From: Denitratimonas tolerans
GTDB lineage: Bacteria > Pseudomonadota > Gammaproteobacteria > Xanthomonadales > Xanthomonadaceae
Length of the DNA: 64,000 nucleotides
NCBI RefSeq assembly: GCF_037203605.1
Contig: NZ_JBBDHC010000001.1
Span: 62,001-126,000 of the forward strand
Direction of reading: 5' to 3'
The translations under genes were made by a program, and so were the position numbers. This document shows positions 19,049 to 27,355 of the stretch, piece by piece; within the stretch, counting starts at the first letter, position 1; each line of letters begins with the position of its first letter. A model generated the notes under the pieces. The model ran no database searches. It saw only the letters and a list, made by a program, of their open reading frames with translations, and had not been told where the DNA came from.

Positions 19049-21994
19049 TCAGGGGCCCCAGCTTGCCGTGCAGGCCCGTGGCCCGTCCATCTGGACCGTG
19101 GCCTGCGGCGGGACGCCCGGGGCACAGGTGCCGGACCAGCCACCGAAGACCGCACCTGCGGGCCCAGTGGTATTGAGGACCACCGGCGTGCCTTGGTCGA
19201 AGTCGATCGTGCAGCTCACGGTCAGCGCGGTGCCGCTGGTCGCATTGGTGCAGGCACCACCGCCCGGAGCCGTGGTGACCGTGTAGGAGCCGGACGGCGC
19301 GCCGGCCGCGACCGTGATTGTCACGGTCAGAGTCTGCTGGACGACGGGCGGGACGTCCGGTGCCGGGCAGCCCGGAATCGGCGGGCTGGTGCCCAGGGTG
19401 CACAGATCGCGACCTTCCAGTGTCACCACGGCCTGGGCCGAGCCATCCGCGGTTTCGAAGGTGCACTCGCCGCTGCCCGCCGCGCCAACTTGATTGAGGT
19501 TGAGCGCATCGATCACGGCCGTCGTCTTGCCGGCGCTGTTGGTGATGCCCGGGCCGGACATGATGCTGACCGAGGCACCGCCGCTGCTTTCGCAGGAGCC
19601 GCGAATCTGGAAGCCCGGCTGCGGCACGCCGTTCGCGTCGAGCAGGGTGAGGGTGACCGTACCACCGCTGGTCATCGCGCTCGGGTTGGCCATCAGCACC
19701 AGCGGAGAGAAGGTGAAGGTGACTTCGCCGGACGCGCCCGCTGCCGTGAACACGAGCTTGGGCTCGCCGTCGCCTTCCAGCATGCCGCTGGTCTGGACTT
19801 GGGCAACGGTGCAGCCCGAGCCGAAATCGGTCAGGTTGGCAACGGTGCCGCCGCCGGCCACGCCATCGACCTTGCCGCTGCCGATCAGATCCTGGAATGC
19901 GAAGCCGATGGGGATGCCGCCCATGGGTGCCGACAAGGCATCGTACAGGCAGACCGTCACGTTGCTGGTCGTGTTGGCCGGCAGCACGTTCGGGCTGACC
20001 ACCAGCTGCGCCGGAGCCACGCCCGCAAAGTAGGCGAACTCCACGTCGGCCACCTTGCGCGGCGAAGCGCCGGCCTGGTCCATCGCGCGGTCACCCTGTG
20101 CCCAGACGATGGCCTGCTTGCCGATTTTGCTGACCGGGTAGTTGAGCTTGGTGGTCGCCACGCCGATCTGGTTGGTCTGTGCGGTAGCCACGATGTTGCC
20201 GTCGGCCGCGCGACCGACGACGTAGGGCAGGATGCCGCCATAGTCGACGTTGCTGCCGGTGGTGTCGTTGAGATTGAAGCGGTAGTCGACGCTCAGGCTG
20301 GTCTCGCTGTTGACCCGATCGACGGTGCGCGCGCTTTCGAGCTCGCGGTTGCCGATCACTTCCTCGCCGAAGACCACCAGCGTGTCGCCAGGACCCACAC
20401 CGCCACCGGCGGTGCGGAAGGCGCCGGTCACCGCGGTAAACAGCTTGCCGCCCTCTTCCGGATTGCCGTCGCCGCCGGCGATGTGGAAGTCGCCGGTACC
20501 GGTGGCCTGCGGTTCGTCGATGAGCCCGAAGCGGATTTCGGTGCCCGGCAGGACCGGGTTGCCGAGGCGATCCGTTGCAATCACCGCCACGGTCACGCTG
20601 TAGGTGCCATCCGGGCTCACCGGGATCGTGAGGTCACCGTACTCGGTGACTTCGATGTCGCCACCGCTCGGATTGACCGTCAGCGCGTTCACGATCGGCT
20701 GGGTGATTTCCAGATCGTAGAGACGGCCGTCCGAGACCACGACCGAGCGCTCGACCTTGACCGGATCGCTGATGCCGTTGTCGACATTGTTGTCGGCACG
20801 GTCCGCGGTGAGCCTGACGATGTAGGACGCCGCATCGCTGCCGCCGATGAACGTGGCACCGCCGATGCCTGCCGTGGTGCGAAGGTTGATCTTGGTGCCG
20901 GTGACCGTGGCACCACTCGCATCGATGCCGCGCAGGCGCGCGCTGATCGGTGAAGCGGTTCCGAGGATCTCCAGCTGGTAGTTGTTGAAGGCCGTGGCAC
21001 CGGCCACAGGATCGGGCACCGGCTGGCCGATCGGATCGCCCACTTCGATGTGGAGCTGACCGCTGTTGTTGCCGCCGGACTGCTCGACGTAGAGCGCGTT
21101 CGACGGGCCGACCAGCGCAAGCTGCGCAGGCAGCGGCGGGAAAGTCTCGACAATCCGGAAGTCCAGCGTGGAGCTGATCGACTGACCGGTGACGTCGTCC
21201 TGGGTGGTGACGGTCAAGGTGGTGGTGCCGGTGAAGTTGAGCGAGTGGACGAAGATGGTGGCCTTGCCCGCAGTCACGTCGACCGGTGCCTGGCCCATGC
21301 GGATGTAGAACTCGCAGCCCTTGAAGTTGTCTTCCATGTCGCAGTCGGTTTCCGGGTCATCCAGCGTGGTGAATCCGCCGGTATTGCCGACCGGGTTGAT
21401 CGACACCTGGATGCCGTCCACCTTGTTGACCGGCTGGCCGTTGCCGTCCTTCACGGTAACCGTCACCTCGGCCATGTAGGGCGAGCCCATGAAGGGAAGC
21501 ACCTCGAACCGGTTCACCGGAAGCTGGGTACGGGTCGCAGCCAGCTTCAGGCGCTCGTCCATGCCGGGCTGGATGGTGATCTTGAGCGCGGTACTGGCGC
21601 TGCTGCCGGAGTCATTGACCGAGAAGGTCAGGTTGGCCTCGCCACCGGTTCCGGTCGCGGTGAAGCGGAAATTGGCCAGGCCGCCGGTCGTCTGCGCGGA
21701 AGCCCCACCCAGCGCCGTCCCGACGACAGCCTGCAGCGATCCCGATCCGGCCGGGGAGACGGTGCCGCTGACGATCGTGCCGTCCGCCACGTTGTTGCCG
21801 TTGCTGAAGGCCACCTTCACCGTGACGTCGAGATGGCCTCCGGGCCCGACGGTGGTCGCCGTCGGGGTGGCCGTGACCCGGAGCTGCGCCGGCTGGAACG
21901 CCGAATCGCCGCCGCTGGTTCCCCCGCCACAGGCGGCCAGCAGCGACACGGCGGTCACCAGCAAAAGACTTTTCAGGATGGATGCAAATTTCAT
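19049..21994 (-). CDS. Large Ig-like surface lipoprotein downstream of pilQ
   Basis: A 981-residue predicted lipoprotein: signal MKFASILKSLLLVTAVSLLAAC with the lipobox cysteine at residue 22, followed by GGG and no Asp at +2, consistent with outer-membrane sorting. The rest is almost all beta: an N-terminal Big-like domain (LRVTATPTATTVGPGGHLDVTV), a second module (VTVKDGNGQPVNKVDGIQV), further Ig-like modules, and a C-terminal domain with paired cysteines and GGWSGTCAPG resembling divergent InlB B-repeats. No catalytic motif is seen. It starts 65 bases after pilQ on the same strand and ends at a hairpin, so it may be the last gene of the pil operon. An adhesive or pilus-associated role is inference only. 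Confidence 0.82.
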   Translation of the reverse strand: MKFASILKSLLLVTAVSLLAACGGGTSGGDSAFQPAQLRVTATPTATTVGPGGHLDVTVKVAFSNGNNVADGTIVSGTVSPAGSGSLQAVVGTALGGASAQTTGGLANFRFTATGTGGEANLTFSVNDSGSSASTALKITIQPGMDERLKLAATRTQLPVNRFEVLPFMGSPYMAEVTVTVKDGNGQPVNKVDGIQVSINPVGNTGGFTTLDDPETDCDMEDNFKGCEFYIRMGQAPVDVTAGKATIFVHSLNFTGTTTLTVTTQDDVTGQSISSTLDFRIVETFPPLPAQLALVGPSNALYVEQSGGNNSGQLHIEVGDPIGQPVPDPVAGATAFNNYQLEILGTASPISARLRGIDASGATVTGTKINLRTTAGIGGATFIGGSDAASYIVRLTADRADNNVDNGISDPVKVERSVVVSDGRLYDLEITQPIVNALTVNPSGGDIEVTEYGDLTIPVSPDGTYSVTVAVIATDRLGNPVLPGTEIRFGLIDEPQATGTGDFHIAGGDGNPEEGGKLFTAVTGAFRTAGGGVGPGDTLVVFGEEVIGNRELESARTVDRVNSETSLSVDYRFNLNDTTGSNVDYGGILPYVVGRAADGNIVATAQTNQIGVATTKLNYPVSKIGKQAIVWAQGDRAMDQAGASPRKVADVEFAYFAGVAPAQLVVSPNVLPANTTSNVTVCLYDALSAPMGGIPIGFAFQDLIGSGKVDGVAGGGTVANLTDFGSGCTVAQVQTSGMLEGDGEPKLVFTAAGASGEVTFTFSPLVLMANPSAMTSGGTVTLTLLDANGVPQPGFQIRGSCESSGGASVSIMSGPGITNSAGKTTAVIDALNLNQVGAAGSGECTFETADGSAQAVVTLEGRDLCTLGTSPPIPGCPAPDVPPVVQQTLTVTITVAAGAPSGSYTVTTAPGGGACTNATSGTALTVSCTIDFDQGTPVVLNTTGPAGAVFGGWSGTCAPGVPPQATVQMDGPRACTASWGP

Positions 21995-22059
21995 GGGTAG
22001 TCTCCGCGAACCGGGTCGCTTCCTGCGTTTAAGTATGAAAATCTGTTGGGACCGGCAGC

Positions 22060-24288
22060 TCAGCCGCCGCGAGGGCCACCGACGTTGAGTATCTTGGGCG
22101 TGACGAAGATCAGGAGCTCCGCCTTGGTGGTTCCCTTGTGCTTGTTGCGGAACAGGTTGCCCAGCACCGGCACATCCCCGAGGAACGGAACCTTCTTGAT
22201 GTCCTCGGCGCTGGTGAACTCGTAGACGCCGCCCACGACGACGGTCTGGCCGCTGTCGACCAGAACGGCGGTGGTGACTTCGCGCTTGGCCAGTTCCGGC
22301 GTGGAGCCGAGCTGACCCAGGTTGACGTAGCCGATGATCTCGTCCTTCTTGACCGCCATGCTGAGGAACACGCGGCCGTCCTGGGTGATGGTCGGGGTGA
22401 CCTTCAGCTGCAGCAGGGCTTCCTTGAAGTTCACCGTCGGCGTGGCGTTTGCGCCGACGCCGCTGGTCGTGACATAGCCCACTTCCCGGCCCTGGTTGAT
22501 GGTGGCCTCGCGCTGGTTCGACGTGATCACCCGCGGGCTGGAGACCACTTCGCCACGGCCTTCGTTCTGCAGCGCGGAGAGCTCGAGATCAAGCAGGTAG
22601 TCGGAGCCGAGGATCGCGAAACCGATCGCACCAGCCGGGTTGGCAACCGGCAGATTGACGTTCAGCCGGTCCGAGCCCAGACCCGCGCCGATGCCTGCCA
22701 GCGGCGGCCGGCCGGACAGCCGGTTGTCCAGTGCGGCACCCGCCATGCTCGACGCGGCCCCGAGCGAGCCGGAGGTGCCGATGATGGTGTTGCTGCCTTC
22801 CTGACGCGCGCTGCTGATGCCGAAGCGGGCACCCAGATCGCGCGCGAAGCTCTCGGTGGCGATCACGATGCGAGCCTCGATCAGCACCTGGTCGACCGGG
22901 CGGTCGAGCAGCTTGATGAGCTCCCTGATCTCCACGACCTTTTCCGCGGTCTCATTGAGCAGGAGGGTGTTGGTGCGCGGATCGAAGCTGACGCTGCCGC
23001 GCGGCGAGAGGAAGCCGCGCTGCTGCTGTCCCGCCTGTCCACCGCCGGCACCGCCCTGGCCCTGCTTGGCATCCTCCGTGAGCAGGCTGGCAATGTCCGC
23101 GGCACTGCCGTAGTTGATCGCGATGTACTCGGTCAGGAGCGGTGCGCGCTGTTCCATGTCCAGCCGCGCCTCCGCGATGTCCTTTTCGTACTTGGCGATT
23201 TCGCTCTGCGGGGCGACCCAGATCACGTTGCCATCGACGCGCTTGTCCAGCCCCTTGGAGCGCAGCACGATGTCGAGCGCCTGGTCCCAGGGCACGTTGA
23301 TCAGGCGCAGGGTGACGTTGCCCGTGACGGTATCGGCGGCGACGATGTTCTTCTGCGAGACTTCCGCCAGGAGCTGCAGCAGGGTGCGCACCGGGATTTC
23401 CTGGAAGTTGAAGACCACCGGCTCGCCGGTGTAGCCCTTCTGCTCGTCCTTGCCCAGCCCCGTCACGGCATCTTCGGGAGCAATTTCTTTCCTGGGCGAC
23501 ACTTCAAGCACATATTGTCCGCCGGTCTGGTAGGCCAGGGTCTCGAACTGACCGTTGGCACGAACAGTCACGCGCGATCCGGACGGCCCCTGCGTGGTTT
23601 CGATGAACTGTGCCGGGGTCGCGAAGTCGGACACGTCGAGCTTCTGGCGCAGGGACTCGGCGACATCGACATCCTTGAGGTCGATGATGACGTTCGAACC
23701 TTCCGTGCGCAGGTCGACAATCGCGTTCTCGTCGCTCAGGTCGAGCAGGACGCGCGCGGCACCTTCGGGTGTGCGGCGGAAATCGACGTTGGTGATGGCC
23801 GCATTCTTGCCATTGATGCGCTTGGCCGGATCGGCGGCCAGTCCCGGGGTCGCGTTGGCGGCCGCACCTGCGGTGCCGGCGATCTCGACAACATAGGTGC
23901 TGCCGTCGGCGTACGCCTGATACTGCGCCTTGTTGAACAGGTCGATCACCACGCGGGTGCGCCCCCCGGCTTCGACGGCGCTGATCGAGTTCGCCGCACC
24001 ATTGCCGACGGCGATGCGGCGATCCACCACCTGGCTGGCCGTCGATGGGAGATCGATGGCAATGCGCGGCGGATCGTCCGTCGTGAATGCCTGTGCTCCG
24101 GAAGCCGGTTCGGCCAGGTGCAGCACCACGCGGACGCTGCCGTCGGCCGCCGTTGCGTAGCTGATGTCCTGCAGCGTGTTGGCCGAGGCAAGGCCACCTG
24201 CGATGAGGGCGATTGTTCCAAGCAACCCGGCGATCTTGTGCTTCATCTTCGGCGCCATTCCCTGGAGTGTGTGGTTCGTCGAGGTCAT
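22060..24288 (-). CDS. pilQ: Type IV pilus secretin PilQ
   Basis: The 742-residue outer-membrane secretin through which the pilus passes. After a signal sequence (KIAGLLGTIALIAGGLASA) come two AMIN domains (about residues 35-270) that bind peptidoglycan, then an STN/N0 domain (VFNFQEIPVRTLLQLLAEVS), an N1 domain (EYIAINYGSAADIASLL), and the C-terminal secretin domain (ISSARQEGSNTIIGTSG to EVVSSPRVITSNQREATINQG and VTPTITQDGRVFLSMAVKKDE). ATG 24288 was chosen because GGGGGA precedes it at suitable spacing; upstream in-frame starts overlap pilP's end or lack a site. It starts 17 bases after pilP stops. Confidence 0.95.
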   Translation of the reverse strand: MTSTNHTLQGMAPKMKHKIAGLLGTIALIAGGLASANTLQDISYATAADGSVRVVLHLAEPASGAQAFTTDDPPRIAIDLPSTASQVVDRRIAVGNGAANSISAVEAGGRTRVVIDLFNKAQYQAYADGSTYVVEIAGTAGAAANATPGLAADPAKRINGKNAAITNVDFRRTPEGAARVLLDLSDENAIVDLRTEGSNVIIDLKDVDVAESLRQKLDVSDFATPAQFIETTQGPSGSRVTVRANGQFETLAYQTGGQYVLEVSPRKEIAPEDAVTGLGKDEQKGYTGEPVVFNFQEIPVRTLLQLLAEVSQKNIVAADTVTGNVTLRLINVPWDQALDIVLRSKGLDKRVDGNVIWVAPQSEIAKYEKDIAEARLDMEQRAPLLTEYIAINYGSAADIASLLTEDAKQGQGGAGGGQAGQQQRGFLSPRGSVSFDPRTNTLLLNETAEKVVEIRELIKLLDRPVDQVLIEARIVIATESFARDLGARFGISSARQEGSNTIIGTSGSLGAASSMAGAALDNRLSGRPPLAGIGAGLGSDRLNVNLPVANPAGAIGFAILGSDYLLDLELSALQNEGRGEVVSSPRVITSNQREATINQGREVGYVTTSGVGANATPTVNFKEALLQLKVTPTITQDGRVFLSMAVKKDEIIGYVNLGQLGSTPELAKREVTTAVLVDSGQTVVVGGVYEFTSAEDIKKVPFLGDVPVLGNLFRNKHKGTTKAELLIFVTPKILNVGGPRGG

Positions 24289-24305
24289 CGTGCTATCCCC
24301 CATCC

Positions 24306-24854
24306 CTATTTGTCGTCCAGCGCCACTTGGGCCTGGCGCTCCATCCATCCGCCAGCACCATCCGGCACCAGTTCCGTCAATTCAATGCGATCCTCGTGGA
24401 TCGAAGTGATGCGACCATCGTTCTGGCCCATGTACTGCCCGCCCAGAACCTGATGCACCACGCGTTCCGGATCCATGATCAGCCCGATCATGCCCGGGCC
24501 GGTACCGATCGTGCCCACCATGTCCAGACCATCGAGCGGGAAGGCCTCGAGCGGTTCCTTGCGTCGCGTCGGATCAGGCCGCAGGCCTGAGTCGGCTCCG
24601 CCGCTTTCCTGATCGGCCGCGGGTCCGCTGAACGGGTCGCGCATTGCCTGGGCGGCATATTCGAAGGTCTCGAACTGCTGCATTATCGGCAGCGGGTCCA
24701 AGGGCTTGGGTGGCCGAGCTTTCACTTCGGACACCCATGTCTGCAGATCGGACATGCCCGGGGCGCAAGCGGTAAGCGTTGCTGCCGCAGCGAATGCCAC
24801 GAGCAGCAGCCGCCGCACGGCGCGGAACGGGCGATTGGCATGCATGATGCTCAT
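24306..24854 (-). CDS. pilP: Type IV pilus lipoprotein PilP
   Basis: A 182-residue inner-membrane lipoprotein that links the PilNO dimer to the PilQ secretin. Signal peptide with lipobox LTAC (Cys30), a disordered stretch (about 75-105) and a small beta-sandwich domain (LDGLDMVGTIGTGPGMIGLI, RVVHQVLGGQYMGQNDG) typical of the family. Its ATG overlaps the pilO stop by 4 bases; a second ATG three codons later is an alternative. Confidence 0.93.
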   Translation of the reverse strand: MSIMHANRPFRAVRRLLLVAFAAAATLTACAPGMSDLQTWVSEVKARPPKPLDPLPIMQQFETFEYAAQAMRDPFSGPAADQESGGADSGLRPDPTRRKEPLEAFPLDGLDMVGTIGTGPGMIGLIMDPERVVHQVLGGQYMGQNDGRITSIHEDRIELTELVPDGAGGWMERQAQVALDDK

Positions 24855-25492
24855 CGGCGGGCTCCTGCCGGGGCCGGCGTTGCGGGGACGGTCTCGTCCT
24901 CTTCCAGATAGCGATAGGTCTTGATCGTGCCTTCCAGGACCAGCACCCCGCCGGCGCGCTTGTCGTCGCGCGGCTTGAGCGAGATGTCGTGCATGGTCAT
25001 GATCACCACGCGCGGCAGCGAGGCCACGCCGCTGACGAACGCGCCGAACTGGTGGTAGGTACCTACCATCCGCAGCGCGATCGGCTTCTCGGCGTAAAAC
25101 TCCTTCTTGATCTCGGGTTGCGGCTGGAACAGTTCGTTCTGGAGGCCGGTGGCCAGCGCCGTCTGGGAAATGTCGACGATGAGGTCGGCCATTTCGGTGC
25201 GGCCCGGCAGCTGGCGCAGCATCTGCTGAAGCATGGCCTCCATGTCTGCCAACTGCTGCTTGAGCGGCTCCAGGTTCACGGCGCGCGCCTGTTTGGCCTC
25301 GAAGTCGTTGCGCAAGGACTGTTCCTTGGCCTTTTCCCCGGTGAGCGTGTCCTGCTGCTCCCGCACGATCAGATACCAGCCCAGGAACAGGATCAGCACC
25401 GCGAGCAGGGCACAGAAAAAGAGCTTGACCGAACCCGGCCAACCGCCCGGGTTGCTGGTGTCGAGGTTGCGAAGATCGAATCCGCCGCTCAT
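24851..25492 (-). CDS. pilO: Type IV pilus inner-membrane protein PilO
   Basis: A 213-residue bitopic protein: one membrane helix (LFFCALLAVLILFLGWYLIV, residues 24-43), a coiled coil (about 45-95) and a ferredoxin-like periplasmic domain ending in the family-typical GTYHQFGAFVSGVASLPRVV and LEGTIKTYRYLEE. It dimerises with PilN. It overlaps pilN and pilP by 4 bases each. Confidence 0.94.
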   Translation of the reverse strand: MSGGFDLRNLDTSNPGGWPGSVKLFFCALLAVLILFLGWYLIVREQQDTLTGEKAKEQSLRNDFEAKQARAVNLEPLKQQLADMEAMLQQMLRQLPGRTEMADLIVDISQTALATGLQNELFQPQPEIKKEFYAEKPIALRMVGTYHQFGAFVSGVASLPRVVIMTMHDISLKPRDDKRAGGVLVLEGTIKTYRYLEEDETVPATPAPAGARR

Positions 25493-26079
25493 GGCGCACC
25501 TCCGGCGATCTGACCGTCCTCACCCTCACCCTCGGCATTGGGCCGAACCAGGGTGACCTTGAGGTTGAAGATGTAGGGCATGCTCTTGTCAGCCCCCTTG
25601 GCTTCGATGATCGAAAGATCCGGGCGCGACATCCAGCCGGAGCCTTCCAGCGCCCGGATGTAAGAGGACACGCGCGCGTTTGACTGGGCCAGGCCTTCGA
25701 GCGTGAGCAGGTCGCCGGCCTGCTTGATCGAAGTCAGGCGCACGCCCTCGGGAACGGTGCGGACCAACTCGTCGAACAGGTGGACCATCTGCGAGCGGCT
25801 GGCCTGGAGCTGCTCGATCACCTGCTTGCGCTGCAGGAGGCTCGCGCGCTTGCGGTCCAGCTCCTCGATTTCCTTGATTTTGGCCTCGACCGCGACGATC
25901 TCCTGCTGCAGGTAGGCGTTGCGCGCCTGCTGCGCCTCGATCAGCGAGTCGTAGTACATCTTGAGCCCGAACACGGCCAGCACCGCAATGATCGCCGCCG
26001 TGCCCAGCATCGTGTAGAACTGCTTCTGGCGCTGCTTGCGACGCTCGACACGCCACGGGAGTAGGTTGATCCGTGCCAT
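25489..26079 (-). CDS. pilN: Type IV pilus inner-membrane protein PilN
   Basis: A 196-residue bitopic protein starting with the conserved MARINLLPWR that inserts into a groove of PilM, then a membrane helix (AAIIAVLAVFGLKMYY), a long coiled coil (about 45-105) and a periplasmic ferredoxin-like domain. Its start shares one base with the pilM stop (TGATG) and it overlaps pilO by 4 bases. Confidence 0.94.
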   Translation of the reverse strand: MARINLLPWRVERRKQRQKQFYTMLGTAAIIAVLAVFGLKMYYDSLIEAQQARNAYLQQEIVAVEAKIKEIEELDRKRASLLQRKQVIEQLQASRSQMVHLFDELVRTVPEGVRLTSIKQAGDLLTLEGLAQSNARVSSYIRALEGSGWMSRPDLSIIEAKGADKSMPYIFNLKVTLVRPNAEGEGEDGQIAGGAP

Positions 26080-27137
26080 CAGTCGAAGCTCCTCATGGCC
26101 AGGCCGCAGGCGATCATCAGTGCCGGCGCATCCTGCGCCAGCGCCTGTGCCTGCACGCGTGAGGACAGGGACATGTTGGCGAGCGGGTTGGCCACCACGG
26201 TCAGAATGCCGATCTGCTCTTCCACCATCTCCGCGATTCCGGGGATCGAGGCGCAGCCGCCGGCCAGCACGATCTGGTCGACGCGGTTGAACTCGCTGCC
26301 CGCGTAGAAGAACTGCAGCAGGCGGCTGATCTGCTGGACCATCGCCTCCTTGAACGGCTCCAGCACCTCGATTTCGTAGCTTTCCGGCAGGCCGCCCTGG
26401 CGCTTGGCCAGCCCGGCCTCCTCGTAGGAGAGCCCGTAGCGGCGCATCACCTCGTCGGTGAGCTGCTTGCCGCCGAAGACCTGCTCGCGCGAGTAGATGC
26501 CGCGCTGGTTGCGCAGCACGTTGAGCGTGGTCATCGTGGCACCGACGTCGACCAGGGCCACCAGCGCGTCCTTGGGCACCGAGAGCTGATCGGCGATCAG
26601 ACGGAAGGCGTTCTCCATCGCGAAGGCCTCCACGTCGATGACCTTGGCGGTCAGCCCCCCCAACTCCAGCGCGGATTGGCGTACCTCGACGTTCTCGGTC
26701 CGGGTAGCGGCCAGAAGCACCTGGACCATCTCGGGATTGTCCTTGACCGCGCCGAGGATCTCGAAGTCCAGGCTCACTTCCTCGATGGGATAGGGAATAT
26801 ACTGCGCGGCCTCGACCTGGACCTGATCTTCCAAGTCGTCTTCGCTCAGGTTCGCCTGCATCGGGATGACCTTGGTGATGACGGCCGAACCGGCGACCGC
26901 CGCGGCGGCCTGCTTGAGGCGAGAGCCGGAGCGCGACAGGGCACGCTTGATGGCCTCGCCGACGGCTTCCACCTCGACGATGTTCTTTTCGACCACCGCA
27001 TTGGGCGGAAGCGGCTCGACCGCGTAGTGTTCCACGCGATACTTGCCGCCCGCTTGGCCCAGCTGCAGCAGCTTGACTGCCGTGGAACTGATGTCCACGC
27101 CAATCAGGGGTGTTGTGTTGGTAGCAAACAGCGCCAC
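26079..27137 (-). CDS. pilM: Type IV pilus assembly ATPase-fold protein PilM
   Basis: A 352-residue actin-like cytoplasmic protein that caps the PilN tail and starts the alignment complex. Visible are the phosphate-1 region TPLIGVDISSTAVKLLQLG, LVDVGATMTTLNVLR (phosphate 2) and VLAGGCASIPGIAEMV (adenosine region). The start is GTG at 27137 (MALFATNTTPLIGV) preceded by GGGGAG 5 bases upstream. It is the first gene of pilMNOPQ and has a good candidate promoter in the region shared with mrcA. Confidence 0.95.
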   Translation of the reverse strand: MALFATNTTPLIGVDISSTAVKLLQLGQAGGKYRVEHYAVEPLPPNAVVEKNIVEVEAVGEAIKRALSRSGSRLKQAAAAVAGSAVITKVIPMQANLSEDDLEDQVQVEAAQYIPYPIEEVSLDFEILGAVKDNPEMVQVLLAATRTENVEVRQSALELGGLTAKVIDVEAFAMENAFRLIADQLSVPKDALVALVDVGATMTTLNVLRNQRGIYSREQVFGGKQLTDEVMRRYGLSYEEAGLAKRQGGLPESYEIEVLEPFKEAMVQQISRLLQFFYAGSEFNRVDQIVLAGGCASIPGIAEMVEEQIGILTVVANPLANMSLSSRVQAQALAQDAPALMIACGLAMRSFD

Positions 27138-27186
27138 GATTTCTCCCCTTCCGACGGAGTCTTACGCGCAACTCCTGTGTTGGCAC

Positions 27187-27216
27187 ATTAGATAACGAGT
27201 CTTAACGGTTTGGCAA
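27187..27216 (-). promoter_or_regulatory. Candidate sigma-70 promoter of the pilMNOPQ operon
   Basis: TTGCCA (27211-27216, 5 of 6) and TCTAAT (27187-27192, 5 of 6) on the minus strand are 18 bases apart. The predicted start near 27180 gives a leader of about 43 bases before the GTG start of pilM. Confidence 0.6.
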
Positions 27217-27282
27217 CAGTGTGATGCATCGAACCCCGAACCCCACGTCCCCACCCCACCCCACAAGCTTCGCCATCCGACC

Positions 27283-27313
27283 TTCACAGGCATCTACGGC
27301 CACATTCTATACT
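27283..27313 (+). promoter_or_regulatory. Candidate sigma-70 promoter of mrcA
   Basis: TTCACA (27283-27288) and TATACT (27308-27313) are each 5 of 6 to consensus but 19 bases apart, longer than ideal. It diverges from the pilM promoter; a C-rich stretch lies between. Confidence 0.45.
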
Positions 27314-27355
27314 CTTCTTTAAGAAGCAACGCAAACCCATGGTATTCCCGCGAAA

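Noticed and set aside
17717..20953. 1078-codon plus-strand open frame
   Set aside because: Antisense to the EAL and lipoprotein genes; the product is a His/Arg/Gly-rich artefact.
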